NCBI RefSeq assembly: GCF_005048225.1 | Contig: NZ_SUNI01000019.1 | Span: forward strand, 1 to 64,000 | Length of the DNA stretch: 64,000 nt | Source: Paracoccus gahaiensis | Lineage (GTDB): Bacteria > Pseudomonadota > Alphaproteobacteria > Rhodobacterales > Rhodobacteraceae | Direction of reading: 5' to 3' | Shown: one piece after another, positions 26,925-36,610 of the stretch | How positions within the stretch are numbered: position 1 is the first letter of the stretch | Layout of the letters: each line of letters opens with the position of its first letter | The notes under the pieces: model-generated | Databases searched by the model: none | The model's input: only the letters and a program-made list of their open reading frames with translations | What the model was told of the DNA's origin: nothing | Translations under genes and position numbers: made by a program

Positions 26925-27770
26925 TCAGCTCGTGCGTGTCTTCAGCATCGGGTCCAGCCGGTCGCGCAGGGCGTCGCCCAGGATCGACATGGACAGGGTG
27001 ATCAGGAAAATAAGCAGCCCCGGCCAGACCGAGATCCACCAGGCGGTGGACAGATAGTCCCGCCCGTCGCCAAGAATTTGGCCCAGACTGATGTTGGGCG
27101 GCTGGATGCCCAGTCCCAGAAAGGACAGCGAGGTTTCCAACAGGATGATCTGCGGAAATGTCAGGGTCACCTGAACGATCAGCGCCGAGGCAATGTTGGG
27201 CAGGATATGCAGCCCGTAAAGGCGGCCCGGCCCGGCACCCAAAGCCTCGACCGCCTTGGCATAGGGCTGGGCGCGGGCCGACAGCACCACGCCGCGCGCC
27301 AGACGGGCATAAGTTTCCCACCCAAACATGCCCATCAGGATGACGAACAGCACCATCGAATTGCCAAAGAAAGCCAGCAGCGTCAGGGCGATCAGGATGA
27401 ACGGCAGGGAGGCCTGAAAGTCGACCAGCATCATCAGCGCCTCTTCGACCAGCCCGCGGAAATGCGCGGCGGCAAAGCCCACCAGCGTGCCAAAGACCGC
27501 GCCGATCAGGGTGCCCATCAGCGCCACCGACAGCGACATCTGCAGACCCGCGACCAGCCGGGTGACCATGTCGCGCCCAATCCGGTCGGTACCCAGGGGA
27601 AATTCTGCCTGCCCGCCCATGAAGGCGGGCGGTTGCAGGCGGCTGAGCAGCGCTTGATCGGTCACCGCATGGGGGGTAAAGACGTTGCCCACCAGCGCCA
27701 CGAGAACCGAGGCGAACAGGATGGCCCCCGCAAACAGGACCGGCAGGCCGGGGCGTTGCATGCTCTTCAT
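26925..27770 (-). CDS. dppC: dipeptide-type ABC permease (DppC)
   Basis: A 281-residue inner-membrane permease with an N-terminal segment, then LGTDRIGRDMVTRLVAGLQ, the coupling loop region AVEALGAGPGRLYGLHILPN, and LSFLGLGIQPPNISLGQIL, all typical of DppC/OppC. It overlaps the dppB-like gene by 4 bp and lies 25 bp before the binding-protein gene. Confidence 0.92.
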   Translation of the reverse strand: MKSMQRPGLPVLFAGAILFASVLVALVGNVFTPHAVTDQALLSRLQPPAFMGGQAEFPLGTDRIGRDMVTRLVAGLQMSLSVALMGTLIGAVFGTLVGFAAAHFRGLVEEALMMLVDFQASLPFILIALTLLAFFGNSMVLFVILMGMFGWETYARLARGVVLSARAQPYAKAVEALGAGPGRLYGLHILPNIASALIVQVTLTFPQIILLETSLSFLGLGIQPPNISLGQILGDGRDYLSTAWWISVWPGLLIFLITLSMSILGDALRDRLDPMLKTRTS

Positions 27771-28690
27771 CGTGCGGCCTCACGGATGCGCGGGTCCAGA
27801 ACCCCATACAGCAGATCGACCATCAGGTTGGCCAGGACCATGGTCACGGCGATCACTAGCACCAGCCCTTGTACGACCGCCAGATCGCGCTGCGACACGG
27901 CGATGACCAGTAACCGCCCAATGCCGGGCCATGCAAAGACTGTTTCGACGACGATGGCGCCCGCGACCAGTTGGCCCAGGTTGAGGCCGATTACCGTCAC
28001 GATGGGGATTGCCGCATTGGGCAGCGCATGTAGCAAGACGCGCTTCCACGCGGGTACGCCCTTGGCCGCCGCTGCGCGCATATAGGGGCGCTCCAGCACC
28101 TCCAGCATAGCCGAGCGCGTGAACCGCGCCAGCGTCCCTGCGGTGAATGTCGCCAGTGTCACGGCGGGCATGATTAGATGCCGGAACGTGCCGCTACCGG
28201 ACGAGGGAAGGATCTGCCAGGTCAGCGAGAACAGCAGGATCAGCAGGATGCCCAGAAAGAAATTCGGCAGCGCGAAGCCGAAGACCGCCAGCGCCATGAT
28301 CGCGCGGTCCAGCCAGCCGCCCCGGCGCAGCGCCGCAAGGATGCCCGCCGGAATGCCCACCAGCGCCGCCAACGCAAAGGCTGCCAGCCCCAACTGCACC
28401 GTGGCTGGCAGCCGTTCCAGAATGATGTCCATGACGGGCCGACTGTCGCGCAGCGACACACCGAACTGGCCGGTGGCCATCTGCCCGATATAGCTGAGGT
28501 ATTGCACGAACAACGGCTGATCGAGGCCCCAAAGTTCGCGGAAATGCTCGATCTCGTCGGGCATGGCATCGGCGCCCAGCAGCGCAACCACCGGATCACC
28601 CGAGGTGCGCAGCACCACAAAGGCGAAGGTGACGACGAACCATAAGGTTAGCACCGTGCGAGCGAATTTGATCAGCCAGAACCTCGTCAT
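27767..28690 (-). CDS. dppB: dipeptide-type ABC permease (DppB)
   Basis: A 307-residue permease: N-terminal TRFWLIKFARTVLTLWFVV, LGLDQPL-like segment (LWGLDQPLFVQYLSYI), loop AAAKGVPAWKRVLLHALPN and FAWPGIGRLLVIAVSQRDLAV, as in DppB/OppB. The ATG at 28690 gives the usual N-terminus. It is the first gene of the leftward importer operon and is divergent from a LysR regulator 90 bp away. Confidence 0.92.
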   Translation of the reverse strand: MTRFWLIKFARTVLTLWFVVTFAFVVLRTSGDPVVALLGADAMPDEIEHFRELWGLDQPLFVQYLSYIGQMATGQFGVSLRDSRPVMDIILERLPATVQLGLAAFALAALVGIPAGILAALRRGGWLDRAIMALAVFGFALPNFFLGILLILLFSLTWQILPSSGSGTFRHLIMPAVTLATFTAGTLARFTRSAMLEVLERPYMRAAAAKGVPAWKRVLLHALPNAAIPIVTVIGLNLGQLVAGAIVVETVFAWPGIGRLLVIAVSQRDLAVVQGLVLVIAVTMVLANLMVDLLYGVLDPRIREAAR

Positions 28691-28749
28691 GCAGGCTTTC
28701 CCTAGGATAAGCCCTGACCGAACCACGTGATTCTATCCGAATCAAATCC

Positions 28750-28767
28750 CAATTAACCTATTAATTG
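28750..28767. promoter_or_regulatory. LysR-type binding palindrome
   Basis: CAATTAACCTATTAATTG has perfect 7-bp arms and contains the T-N11-A core (ATTAA-N4-TTAAT) expected for LysR regulators. It lies in the divergent intergenic region, 14 bp before the lysR start and 60 bp before dppB. It is a likely autoregulatory and activating site. Confidence 0.72.
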
Positions 28768-28780
28768 ATATGTTCTGCAT

Positions 28781-29716
28781 ATGAATGCTGGGATCGACCT
28801 GCGTCAGCTGCGCTATTTCGTCTGTTTGGCCGAAGAGCTCCATTTCGGCCGTGCGGCGGAACGCCTAGGAATTGCGCAGGCGCCTCTCAGCCAGCAGATC
28901 CGCGCGATGGAGGAACGGCTTGGCGTGGCGCTGTTTCACCGCACCACCCGGCGCACCCGACTGACGGCGGCGGGTGAGACGCTGCTGCGCCACGCCCGCA
29001 CCTTGCTGGATGGCATGGAACGTGCGCTGGCCCATACCCGCGCCATGGCCAGCGAGACCACCGGGCGGATCGTGGTCGCGGGGGTCAATATGGCGATGAC
29101 CCATGTGATCCCGCCGATCCTGTCCGAATTCCGCAAGGCGTGGCCCGCGGTGATCGTGGATGTCGTGCATCTGGGCACCTCGGAACAGTTGCGGGTGCTG
29201 GAGACAGGCGACATCAACATCGCCTTTATCCGCCCCACCCATCAGGCCGCCCATATGCAGGTCGAGCCGCTGCTGCGCGAGGGGTTCGTCGCCGCCCTGC
29301 CCCGCAACCATCGGCTGGTCGCCAAGACCGAGCTAGCGTTGCGCGATTTTGAGGGCGAGGCGATGATCGGCTACGCCCCGATCTTGGGCGCGAACTATTC
29401 GACCATCCTGATGGGCGAATTGCGTCGCGCCGGTCTGCAGGCGCGCATCGTGCAGGAATGCACGCATACGCTGACCATGGCGACGCAGGTGGCCTCCGGG
29501 CTGGGGATCGCGATTATGCCGGCATGGATCCAAAACATCCACTCACCCTATCTGGCGTTCCGCCCGGTGCCGGAACTGCCCCGCGCAGTCGAGCTGTCGG
29601 TGGCCTGGCCTGCGGGCGAGGCATCGCCCCTCGTGCTGGATTTCATCGCGATTGCGCGGCGCATTGCCCGTACGATCGCATCGGACGAGAGTCTGGATCT
29701 GCCGGATCCCGCCTAG
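28781..29716 (+). CDS. LysR-family regulator of the dipeptide-type operon
   Basis: A 311-residue regulator: N-terminal winged HTH (LRYFVCLAEELHFGRAAERL, then IAQAPLSQQIRAMEERLGV) and a PBP-like co-inducer domain. It is divergent from the importer operon and likely controls it. Its stop overlaps the tail of the convergent 2-hydroxyacid dehydrogenase gene by 4 bp. Confidence 0.9.
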   Translation: MNAGIDLRQLRYFVCLAEELHFGRAAERLGIAQAPLSQQIRAMEERLGVALFHRTTRRTRLTAAGETLLRHARTLLDGMERALAHTRAMASETTGRIVVAGVNMAMTHVIPPILSEFRKAWPAVIVDVVHLGTSEQLRVLETGDINIAFIRPTHQAAHMQVEPLLREGFVAALPRNHRLVAKTELALRDFEGEAMIGYAPILGANYSTILMGELRRAGLQARIVQECTHTLTMATQVASGLGIAIMPAWIQNIHSPYLAFRPVPELPRAVELSVAWPAGEASPLVLDFIAIARRIARTIASDESLDLPDPA

Positions 29717-30672
29717 ACCAAAATATCGCCTTCTCGCGGGGGATGGCCCGTGGCGACGGCCTGTAGGTTGTCCATCATCCGCTGCAGGGTTGGCGCGAAA
29801 CCGTCCGCTGAAATGGCCGCCAGATGCGGGGTCAGGATGACATTTTCAAGCCCCAACAAAGGATTGTCGGGGGTGATCGGCTCGACTGAGAACACGTCCA
29901 CACCGGCGCCGCGCAACCGGCCTGCGCGGATTGCGTCGGCCAGATCGGCCTCGACCATCACCCCGCCGCGGGCGGCATTGACCAGAATCGCGTCGGGCTT
30001 CATCAAGGCCAGCCGGTCGGCGTCGATCATGTTGCGGGTGGTCTCGTTCAGCTCGCAGTTCAGCGTCACCACGTCCGAGGTCGCCAGCAGATCGGGCAGG
30101 CTGGCAAAGCGGGCGCCGGTCTCGGCCTCTTCCCCGGGCGGCAGGGGGGTGCGCTTGGTGTAAAGGATCTCGCAGCCGAACCCCGTCAGCAGCCGCGCCA
30201 GCGCCTTGCCGATATGACCCATGCCGACGATGCCCACCGTCCGCCCCGACAGCCGCATCGAGATGGCACCCAGCTGCGATTTGGGCCACTCGCCGCGCTG
30301 CACCGCCAGATGGCCGCGCGCGATGTTGCGGTTGACCGCCAGGATCAGGCCGAGGGTGGTTTCTGCCACCGTCACCGCGTTCGATCCGGTGGTCCGCATC
30401 ACCCGGACCCCGTGCTGGGACGCGGCGTCCAGATCGATCCCGTCAAAGCCCACGCCCCATTTGTGTACCGCGCGCAGCCCCGGCACGGCCATCATCGCGG
30501 CGGTCACCGGTACATCGCCGGTGATCGCGAAACCGGCGCCCTGCAGCGCCGCGATCTGGTCGTCCGGGTTGCGCGAAAGCGCGGTCGTCAGATCCCAGCT
30601 TTGCGGCAGAAAGGGCCGGATGCGGTCCAGCCGGGCCGGGTCCGAGGGGTCCAGAAGGACGATGCGGGGCAT
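29713..30672 (-). CDS. D-2-hydroxyacid dehydrogenase
   Basis: A 319-residue NAD(P)-dependent oxidoreductase: nucleotide-binding GMGHIGKALARLL, catalytic Arg in NAARGGVMVEADL, Glu in VDVFSVEPIT and His in ILTPHLAAIS. It interconverts a D-2-hydroxy acid and a 2-oxo acid. The start is the ATG at 30672. It lies downstream of and codirectional with the gamma-glutamyltransferase gene, 14 bp away, suggesting a two-gene operon. The large FAD/Fe-S dehydrogenase at 33785 could act on related 2-hydroxy acids. Confidence 0.9.
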   Translation of the reverse strand: MPRIVLLDPSDPARLDRIRPFLPQSWDLTTALSRNPDDQIAALQGAGFAITGDVPVTAAMMAVPGLRAVHKWGVGFDGIDLDAASQHGVRVMRTTGSNAVTVAETTLGLILAVNRNIARGHLAVQRGEWPKSQLGAISMRLSGRTVGIVGMGHIGKALARLLTGFGCEILYTKRTPLPPGEEAETGARFASLPDLLATSDVVTLNCELNETTRNMIDADRLALMKPDAILVNAARGGVMVEADLADAIRAGRLRGAGVDVFSVEPITPDNPLLGLENVILTPHLAAISADGFAPTLQRMMDNLQAVATGHPPREGDILV

Positions 30673-30686
30673 GAAATCTCCTATGG

Positions 30687-32351
30687 TCAGATCTTGAAGC
30701 GGACGCCGGGTCGGGCCAGACCGCCGCCATGGGCGATGACCGTGCCATCGGCCCGCCAGCATGCGGCGCCGGTCATCATGCCGTCGGGTGCAAAGCCCAC
30801 TGCATTCATGCCGCCGCCGATCGTCTTGGGCAGGCGCACCTCGTATCCCATCACCCGAAGGACGGGGGCCATGGGCGCATAGGCGGGCTCTAGCTCCAGA
30901 TGCTGGCCTTGGGTCCAGAGGCGCGGCGCCTCTACCGCCTGTTGCAGGCTCATCCCATGGTCGATCAGGTTGACGATCGCCTGGAGCGCTGAGGGGAAGA
31001 TACGCACCCCGCCCGGCAGGCCAAGCGCGAACCGGGGCCGCCCGTCGCGCAGCACGATCATCGGCGCCATCGAGGTCGGCACCCGCTTGCCCGGCAGGAT
31101 CGATAGCGCCCGCCCGGGATGAGGGTCATAGTTCAGCATATAGTTGTTGGGGATGATCCCCGTCCCCGGCACCATGAAGCGCGCCCCGAACAGCCCGTTC
31201 AGCGTATGGGTGGCGGTGACGATGTTGCCGTCGCGGTCGGCCACGGTGACATGGGTGGTGTCGCGGCTTTCATGCCCGCCCGGCGGCAGGGCCCCGGTGT
31301 GCATATGCATGCGGCCCTGACAGGCGGCGGCGTAATCCTTGGAGGTGAAACGCCCGACCGGCACATCGACAAAGGCAGGATCACCCGAGGCGGCGCGGCG
31401 GTCCTCGAACCCCACGCGCATTACCTCGGCCAGCAGCGCCAGCGTCTCCGGCGTGCCAAAGCCCATGGCGCGGATGTCATGCATCTCCAGCATGTTCAGC
31501 ATCTGTGCAATATGCACGCCCGACGAGGCGGGCGGCGGCGGACCAACGATCTGGTGGCCGCGATAGGTGCCAGTAATAGCCTCGCGCTCGATCGCGCGAT
31601 AGGCGCTCAGATCGGCCAGCGTGACATGGCCCGCATCGGCGCCGCCCGTGGCCAGCCGGTCGGCAAGCGCCCGGCCCAGATCGCCGCCATGCAGCGCCGC
31701 GTCGCCCTGCACCTGCACCAGCCGCAGGCTGTCGGCGTAATCGCCCATGACCATCCGGCTGCCCACCGCAGCCGGGGTCCGATCGGGCATCAGCAGGCCC
31801 GCAATCACCGGATCGGCCAGCAGATCGGCGCCATGTTCGCCAAGCGCGCCGTTCAGGTAAGGGCTGACCTGGAAGCCGCGCGCGGCCGCCTGGATCGCGG
31901 GCTCCACCACATCGGACCAAGGCAGTCGGCCATAGCGGCGCTGCATCAGGCACCAGCCGCGCAGGTTACCCGGCACGGCCACTGCCGAAGGGCCCACCAG
32001 GTTGCGTCGGTTGATCGTGTCCATGTCATGGGGCGGTTCATCCGAGACGGGCGTGAACATGTCGGGCCGCGCCCCTTGCCCGGCCACTGACAGCGCATCG
32101 ACGACCACATGGCGCCCGTCCGACAGCCGCAGATGGCTGATCCCGCCCCCGGCGATGCCAACCATCATCGGCTCGACCACCGTCAGCGTCAGAAGGGCCG
32201 CGACTGCTGCATCGACGGCATTGCCGCCCGCCGCCAGTATCGCGGACCCCGCCATTGAGCCCAGGGGCGAGTTGGTCGCCACCACCCCCAGATCCCCGGT
32301 GACCGAGCGCTTGTCGCAGGTGAAAGGCAGAGCTAAAACAGGGTCAGTCAT
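30687..32351 (-). CDS. gamma-glutamyltransferase family protein
   Basis: A 554-residue Ntn-hydrolase precursor: GNAVDAAVAALLTLTVVEP, GPPPPASSGVHIAQMLNML, and the self-cleavage/nucleophile region SRDTTHVTVADRDGNIV, with Thr at the start of the small subunit. It hydrolyses or transfers gamma-glutamyl groups, or in some members acts as an acylase. No signal peptide is visible, so it may be cytoplasmic. The ATG at 32351 is chosen; one at 32360 is also possible. Its position with a hydroxyacid dehydrogenase and peptide importer fits amino-acid-conjugate catabolism. Confidence 0.88.
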   Translation of the reverse strand: MTDPVLALPFTCDKRSVTGDLGVVATNSPLGSMAGSAILAAGGNAVDAAVAALLTLTVVEPMMVGIAGGGISHLRLSDGRHVVVDALSVAGQGARPDMFTPVSDEPPHDMDTINRRNLVGPSAVAVPGNLRGWCLMQRRYGRLPWSDVVEPAIQAAARGFQVSPYLNGALGEHGADLLADPVIAGLLMPDRTPAAVGSRMVMGDYADSLRLVQVQGDAALHGGDLGRALADRLATGGADAGHVTLADLSAYRAIEREAITGTYRGHQIVGPPPPASSGVHIAQMLNMLEMHDIRAMGFGTPETLALLAEVMRVGFEDRRAASGDPAFVDVPVGRFTSKDYAAACQGRMHMHTGALPPGGHESRDTTHVTVADRDGNIVTATHTLNGLFGARFMVPGTGIIPNNYMLNYDPHPGRALSILPGKRVPTSMAPMIVLRDGRPRFALGLPGGVRIFPSALQAIVNLIDHGMSLQQAVEAPRLWTQGQHLELEPAYAPMAPVLRVMGYEVRLPKTIGGGMNAVGFAPDGMMTGAACWRADGTVIAHGGGLARPGVRFKI

Positions 32352-32360
32352 TGACTGCAT

Positions 32361-32811
32361 CTCATTTGTCGCCGCGTCCCCATGGCGGGTAAAAAAAGAA
32401 CTTAGGCGCATTTAACGTCGTGGGCAACTGAGGCCCGGCGTCCGATCACCCGCAAGTAGTTTACCGCTGCAACTGCATTAGAGCGTCGTTGCCTGATCGT
32501 TGCGTGAAAATCGGGCGAAACAACTCACCTACGCCCCCGCAGCCTACATGATCCCGCCCAATGTCAGATCCGCTTCTGTTGCACGATCATGGAGCCTTTA
32601 CCTAGCGCGTCGGAACTGGGCTCGGCAGCATCATCGGGCGCCGCGCTGGCGCTGCAGCTGTAAAGGGGCTGCTCGGGTGCGCCCCGATAGGACAGCCTCG
32701 CCCGCAAGCTATTAAAGACCCATGTGAGAGGTATGACAGCATCGTCTGCGCTGATGATTGTGGGATCATCTCTCGGCACGCTCGCGACATAGGTTACACA
32801 TTGAAGCTCAT
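32361..32811. other. intergenic region, no gene seen
   Basis: About 450 bases lie between the divergently placed gamma-glutamyltransferase start and the end of the next LysR gene. Frames here are short or only shadows of the LysR gene. I see no clear palindrome, terminator or RNA gene. Confidence 0.5.
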
Positions 32812-33723
32812 TCAAGACACGGACCTCTGCCAAATTTCGATGAACCGGGTGGTGATATGTGACATCGCCCGGCGCGCGGGCCAGATCAGCGAAATCGTAC
32901 GTGCCAAACTTAGTCCCTTGATGGGTAGAAAGACGATGTTGGGATCGTCGAACAAGAGCACTGCTTTGCGCGGTAACAGCCCTATCCCCACTCCCGAACG
33001 GATCAGGCACAGCTGGCCAAAGGTCGATTGTACCCGCACCGGCCCGGTCCTGAATGTCTCGGGCAAGTCAGCATAGCTCGCCAGCAGTCTCGAAGTGCCG
33101 GTCATACCCTCCAAATGGATCAGGGTATCTGGGTCAATATCTTCTAGCCCCGGTGCACGCTCGAGCTGCGTTAGTGGATGCCCCTGCGGCACCGCTAGGC
33201 CAAACGGGTCCTGTGTGATGGGGCGGTAATGCAGTAGGGGCGTGTCACCCGAATGGCCCGCAATCGCCAGATCTAACACGCCTTCAGCCACTTCTTGGGC
33301 CAGTTGGTCGGCAGGGCCGTCATGCACGATCAGTTCGACCCCCGGATGATCGCAGCGAAAGACCCGCAGCGCCGGGGCCAGCAGATCGCGGATGGCCGAG
33401 GGCGAGGCCCCGATGCTCAGCCGCCCCGATCCCAACCGCGCCCGGTCCTGCATCCGCGCCATTGCCCGCGCCATGTCCTGCAGCACCGGCGCGGTCTCGA
33501 CCAAAAAATCGCGGCCGGCAGGTGTGATCTGGGGCGGCCGCATGCGGCGGTCGAACAGGGGCAGGCCTGCGGCCTCTTCTAGTTGGCGGATGGTTTCCGA
33601 CAGGGCCGAGGGCACGACGCCCAGGCGCTCGGCAGCGCGGGCGAACGACCCCTCGTCCCGCACCGCGTGCACGGCGCGCAGATGGCGCAGGCCGATATTC
33701 GTATTTTGTGAACCTGTCGTCAT
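32812..33723 (-). CDS. LysR-family regulator
   Basis: A 303-residue regulator with an N-terminal HTH (LRHLRAVHAVRDEGSFARAAE, as GSFARAAERLGVVPSALSET) and a PBP-like ligand domain (LSIGASPSAIRDLLAPALRVF). It is divergent from the FAD/Fe-S dehydrogenase gene, with 61 bp between starts, so that gene is the obvious target. A GGAAT site precedes the ATG. Confidence 0.9.
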   Translation of the reverse strand: MTTGSQNTNIGLRHLRAVHAVRDEGSFARAAERLGVVPSALSETIRQLEEAAGLPLFDRRMRPPQITPAGRDFLVETAPVLQDMARAMARMQDRARLGSGRLSIGASPSAIRDLLAPALRVFRCDHPGVELIVHDGPADQLAQEVAEGVLDLAIAGHSGDTPLLHYRPITQDPFGLAVPQGHPLTQLERAPGLEDIDPDTLIHLEGMTGTSRLLASYADLPETFRTGPVRVQSTFGQLCLIRSGVGIGLLPRKAVLLFDDPNIVFLPIKGLSLARTISLIWPARRAMSHITTRFIEIWQRSVS

Positions 33724-33784
33724 TTTATTCCATTTTTACGAAGTAGTGTTTTGTGCTTCAAGGGGGAAACCGCCCGGAGGCCCC

Positions 33785-36604
33785 ATGCGCGATCTGATCT
33801 TTCCCGACACCCTGACCGGCGATCTGACCGCCGCCCTCAGGACCGCAGGCTTTACTGGTCAGATCGAGGCCGACCATGCCCTGCGCGCGGCCATGTCCAC
33901 TGATAATTCGGTCTATCAGATCACCCCCGACCTGATTGCCGCGCCACGCGATGCGGATGATGTGGTGCGCGCGCTGCGGGTTCTGGACGATCCGGCCTTT
34001 GCCGACGTCGCCCTGACCGCACGGGGCGGCGGCACCGGCACCAACGGTCAAAGTCTTAATCAGGGACTTGTTCTGGACATGCGCCGCCACATGACCCGCA
34101 TTCTGCAGATCGATGCTAATGCAGGCTGGGCCGATGTCGAACCGGGGGTCGTTCTGGACGCACTGAACGATGCGCTTCGCCCGCACGGCTGGTTCTTTGC
34201 GCCCGAAACCTCGACCTCGACGCGCTGCACGATCGGGGGGATGGTGTCCACCGATGCCTCGGGGAAGGGGTCGCGGATCTATGGCAAGACCTCGGACAAC
34301 GTGCTCGGGCTGGAGATTGCGCGGCCCGAAGGGCTGCTGTCCAGCCTGTCGCCCGCGCCGGACTGGGCGCGGCCCCTGCTGGCCGCCGTCGAGCTGGGTG
34401 CGCGCGACGGGCGCGCGGCGTTTATTGCAGCGACCCCCAAGCTGAACCGGCGCTTTACTGGATACGATCTGGAACGCGCCTGCCCCGAGGGGGGCGGTTT
34501 CGAATGGTGGCGGCTGTTTCTGGGGGCCGAGGGCACGCTTGGCCCGATCTCCCGCATCCGCGTCAAGCTGCGCCGGATCGAGCCGGAAAAGCGTCTGATC
34601 GTCGCGGGTTTCGACAGTTTCCGCAACGCGCTGGCGGCGGCGACGCCCCTCTTGGCCGATGATCCGACCGCGATCGAGGTGATGGATGAATGGGTCCAGC
34701 AGATCGCCGAGGGCGCGGGCATCCTGACGCGCCTGCCCGTCGCGCTGCGCCCGGCAGGCCATGTGGCCTATGTGTTTATCGAATTTAATGGCCATGATGC
34801 GGGCGCGATCGAGACACGGATCGCTACCTGCATGGCCCGACTGGCCACCCTGCCAGGCCTGACCGCCCTGCATCAGGCCCGCGACAGCGCCGAGATTGCC
34901 GATTTGTGGGCGATCCGCTCGGCGGGGGTGGGGCTTTTAGGCAAGGTGGATGGGCCAAGCCGCCCGGTGGCCTTCGTTGAGGATTGCGTCGTCCCGCCCG
35001 AGACCCTGCCCGCCTTCATCGACGAATTTCTAGCAATTCTGCGCGCCCATGGGCTGGGTTTCGGCATTTATGGCCATGTCGATGTGGGCTGCCTGCATAT
35101 CCGCCCGGCGCTGAACATCGATCTGGCGCAGGACCGGGACCGGCTGGTGGCGGTGTCCGATGCAATCTTCGATCTGGTAGAGCGGCACGGCGGCATTTTC
35201 TGGGGCGAACATGGCAAGGGCGTACGCGGCGCCTATCTTCCGCAATTTTTGGGCCCCGAGGCCTACGCCGCCCTACAGCAGGTCAAGGCGGCCTTCGACC
35301 CACAGGAGCGTTTCAATCCTGGCAAGTTGGTCACCTTGACGCGCGACCGGATGGGTATCGCTACCACCCCATTCCGCGCCTTCAACGCCGCACTCGGCGA
35401 TCCGCTCGAGAAAGCCTTTCGCTGCAACGGCAACGCGCAATGCCTCAGCTACAAGGCGACAGTGCCGATGTGCCCGTCCTTCAAGGCGACTGGCGATCTG
35501 CGCCATTCGCCTAAAGGCCGTGCCGATGCATTGCGGGCGTGGCGTACCGGGCGCGATGGAGGCAGCATGCAGGCAAGGGCTGATTTGCTAGGCGTGTTAG
35601 ACACCTGTCTGGGCTGCAAAGCCTGCGCCTCTACTTGCCCGGTGCAGGTTGACATTCCCACTATGCGCGCGGCCTTTTATGCCGATCATTATGCCCACCG
35701 CCGCCGCCCCCTGCCCGACTGGCTGGTGCTGCTGGCCGAGCGGGCCAGCCCGCTGGCCCTGCGCCTTTCGCCGTCGCTGCGACCGGTCTGGCCCATGGCG
35801 CGGCGGGTGGCCGAGCGGGTGCTGGGCGTCGTGGACCTGCCTGAGGTGCTGGCGAGGAGGATCGAGAACCGCTATCGGATCGCGCTTAAGGAATTGGGGG
35901 GACCGCTGCCCGAGGGCACGGTGCTTCTGTGGCAGGACTGGTTCACGGCCCTTTTCGACGAGGCCGTCGCCCGCGATGCCATCGGCGGGCTGGAGGCGCT
36001 TGGCTATCGCCCGCTGTTGGTGGACATGCAGCCCGCCGGGAAGGCTGCGCAAAATCTGGGTGCCCGGCGGGGTTTCGACGACATGGCCGCCCGGCTGGTT
36101 GCGGCGCTGCAAAAGGGCGCGGCCTCGGACGTGCCGATGATCGGGCTGGATCCGGCCTTCGTGATGATGCTGCGGCAGGATTACCCCAAGGCCGGCCACC
36201 GCGCGCCGCCCGTGCTGCTGGCGCAAGAGTTTCTGGCACGCGAGTTGGCACAGGGCCGAAGCTTTCCGCAGGCCCGCCACGCCCCGCCCGTCCGGATCAT
36301 GTCCCATTGCACCGAAAGCGCCGCCGATCCCGGCAGCGGGGCCGCGTGGGCGGGCGTCCTGTCGGCGCTTGGGATGACAGCTCAAGCTCAGGCCAGCGGC
36401 TGCTGCGGCATGGCGGGTCTGTTCGGGCATCAGACGCGTCACCAGACGGTCTCTCGTCGCCTTTACGACATGTCATGGCGCGCGGTGGTCGAGGGCGACG
36501 TCACCGTCGCCGCGACGGGGTTTTCCTGCCGCTGTCAGGCCGAACGCCTCAGCGGGATCGCCCCACGCCATCCCCTTGGGCTGATCGCGGATGCGCTGGC
36601 TTAA
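33785..36604 (+). CDS. FAD-linked oxidase/Fe-S dehydrogenase (YdiJ-like)
   Basis: A 939-residue fusion. An N-terminal FAD-binding-4 domain (ARGGGTGTNGQSLNQGLVLD, about 75-95) is followed by an FAD-oxidase C domain (VDVGCLHIRP; GEHGKGVRGAYLP). Next come two Fe-S cysteine clusters (CNGNAQC with a later MCPSFKATGD; CLGCKACASTCPVQVD) and a C-terminal CCG-type domain (HCTESA, SGCCGMAGLFG). Such proteins oxidise D-2-hydroxy acids such as D-lactate or 2-hydroxyglutarate and pass electrons to the membrane pool. A GGAGG site precedes the ATG at 33785. Stand-alone gene controlled, probably, by the divergent LysR. Confidence 0.92.
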   Translation: MRDLIFPDTLTGDLTAALRTAGFTGQIEADHALRAAMSTDNSVYQITPDLIAAPRDADDVVRALRVLDDPAFADVALTARGGGTGTNGQSLNQGLVLDMRRHMTRILQIDANAGWADVEPGVVLDALNDALRPHGWFFAPETSTSTRCTIGGMVSTDASGKGSRIYGKTSDNVLGLEIARPEGLLSSLSPAPDWARPLLAAVELGARDGRAAFIAATPKLNRRFTGYDLERACPEGGGFEWWRLFLGAEGTLGPISRIRVKLRRIEPEKRLIVAGFDSFRNALAAATPLLADDPTAIEVMDEWVQQIAEGAGILTRLPVALRPAGHVAYVFIEFNGHDAGAIETRIATCMARLATLPGLTALHQARDSAEIADLWAIRSAGVGLLGKVDGPSRPVAFVEDCVVPPETLPAFIDEFLAILRAHGLGFGIYGHVDVGCLHIRPALNIDLAQDRDRLVAVSDAIFDLVERHGGIFWGEHGKGVRGAYLPQFLGPEAYAALQQVKAAFDPQERFNPGKLVTLTRDRMGIATTPFRAFNAALGDPLEKAFRCNGNAQCLSYKATVPMCPSFKATGDLRHSPKGRADALRAWRTGRDGGSMQARADLLGVLDTCLGCKACASTCPVQVDIPTMRAAFYADHYAHRRRPLPDWLVLLAERASPLALRLSPSLRPVWPMARRVAERVLGVVDLPEVLARRIENRYRIALKELGGPLPEGTVLLWQDWFTALFDEAVARDAIGGLEALGYRPLLVDMQPAGKAAQNLGARRGFDDMAARLVAALQKGAASDVPMIGLDPAFVMMLRQDYPKAGHRAPPVLLAQEFLARELAQGRSFPQARHAPPVRIMSHCTESAADPGSGAAWAGVLSALGMTAQAQASGCCGMAGLFGHQTRHQTVSRRLYDMSWRAVVEGDVTVAATGFSCRCQAERLSGIAPRHPLGLIADALA

Positions 36605-36610
36605 GCGCCC

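Noticed and set aside
26896..27807. Long leftward frame of 303 codons over the DppC-like gene
   Set aside because: It is a shadow frame: the overlapping frame at 26925-27770 has clear permease motifs, while this one is a Gly/Arg/Ala-rich anti-pattern typical of GC-rich DNA.
32564..33010. Leftward 148-codon frame in the gap after the gamma-glutamyltransferase gene
   Set aside because: It mostly overlaps the 3' part of the LysR gene in another frame, has no motif and has no ribosome site.
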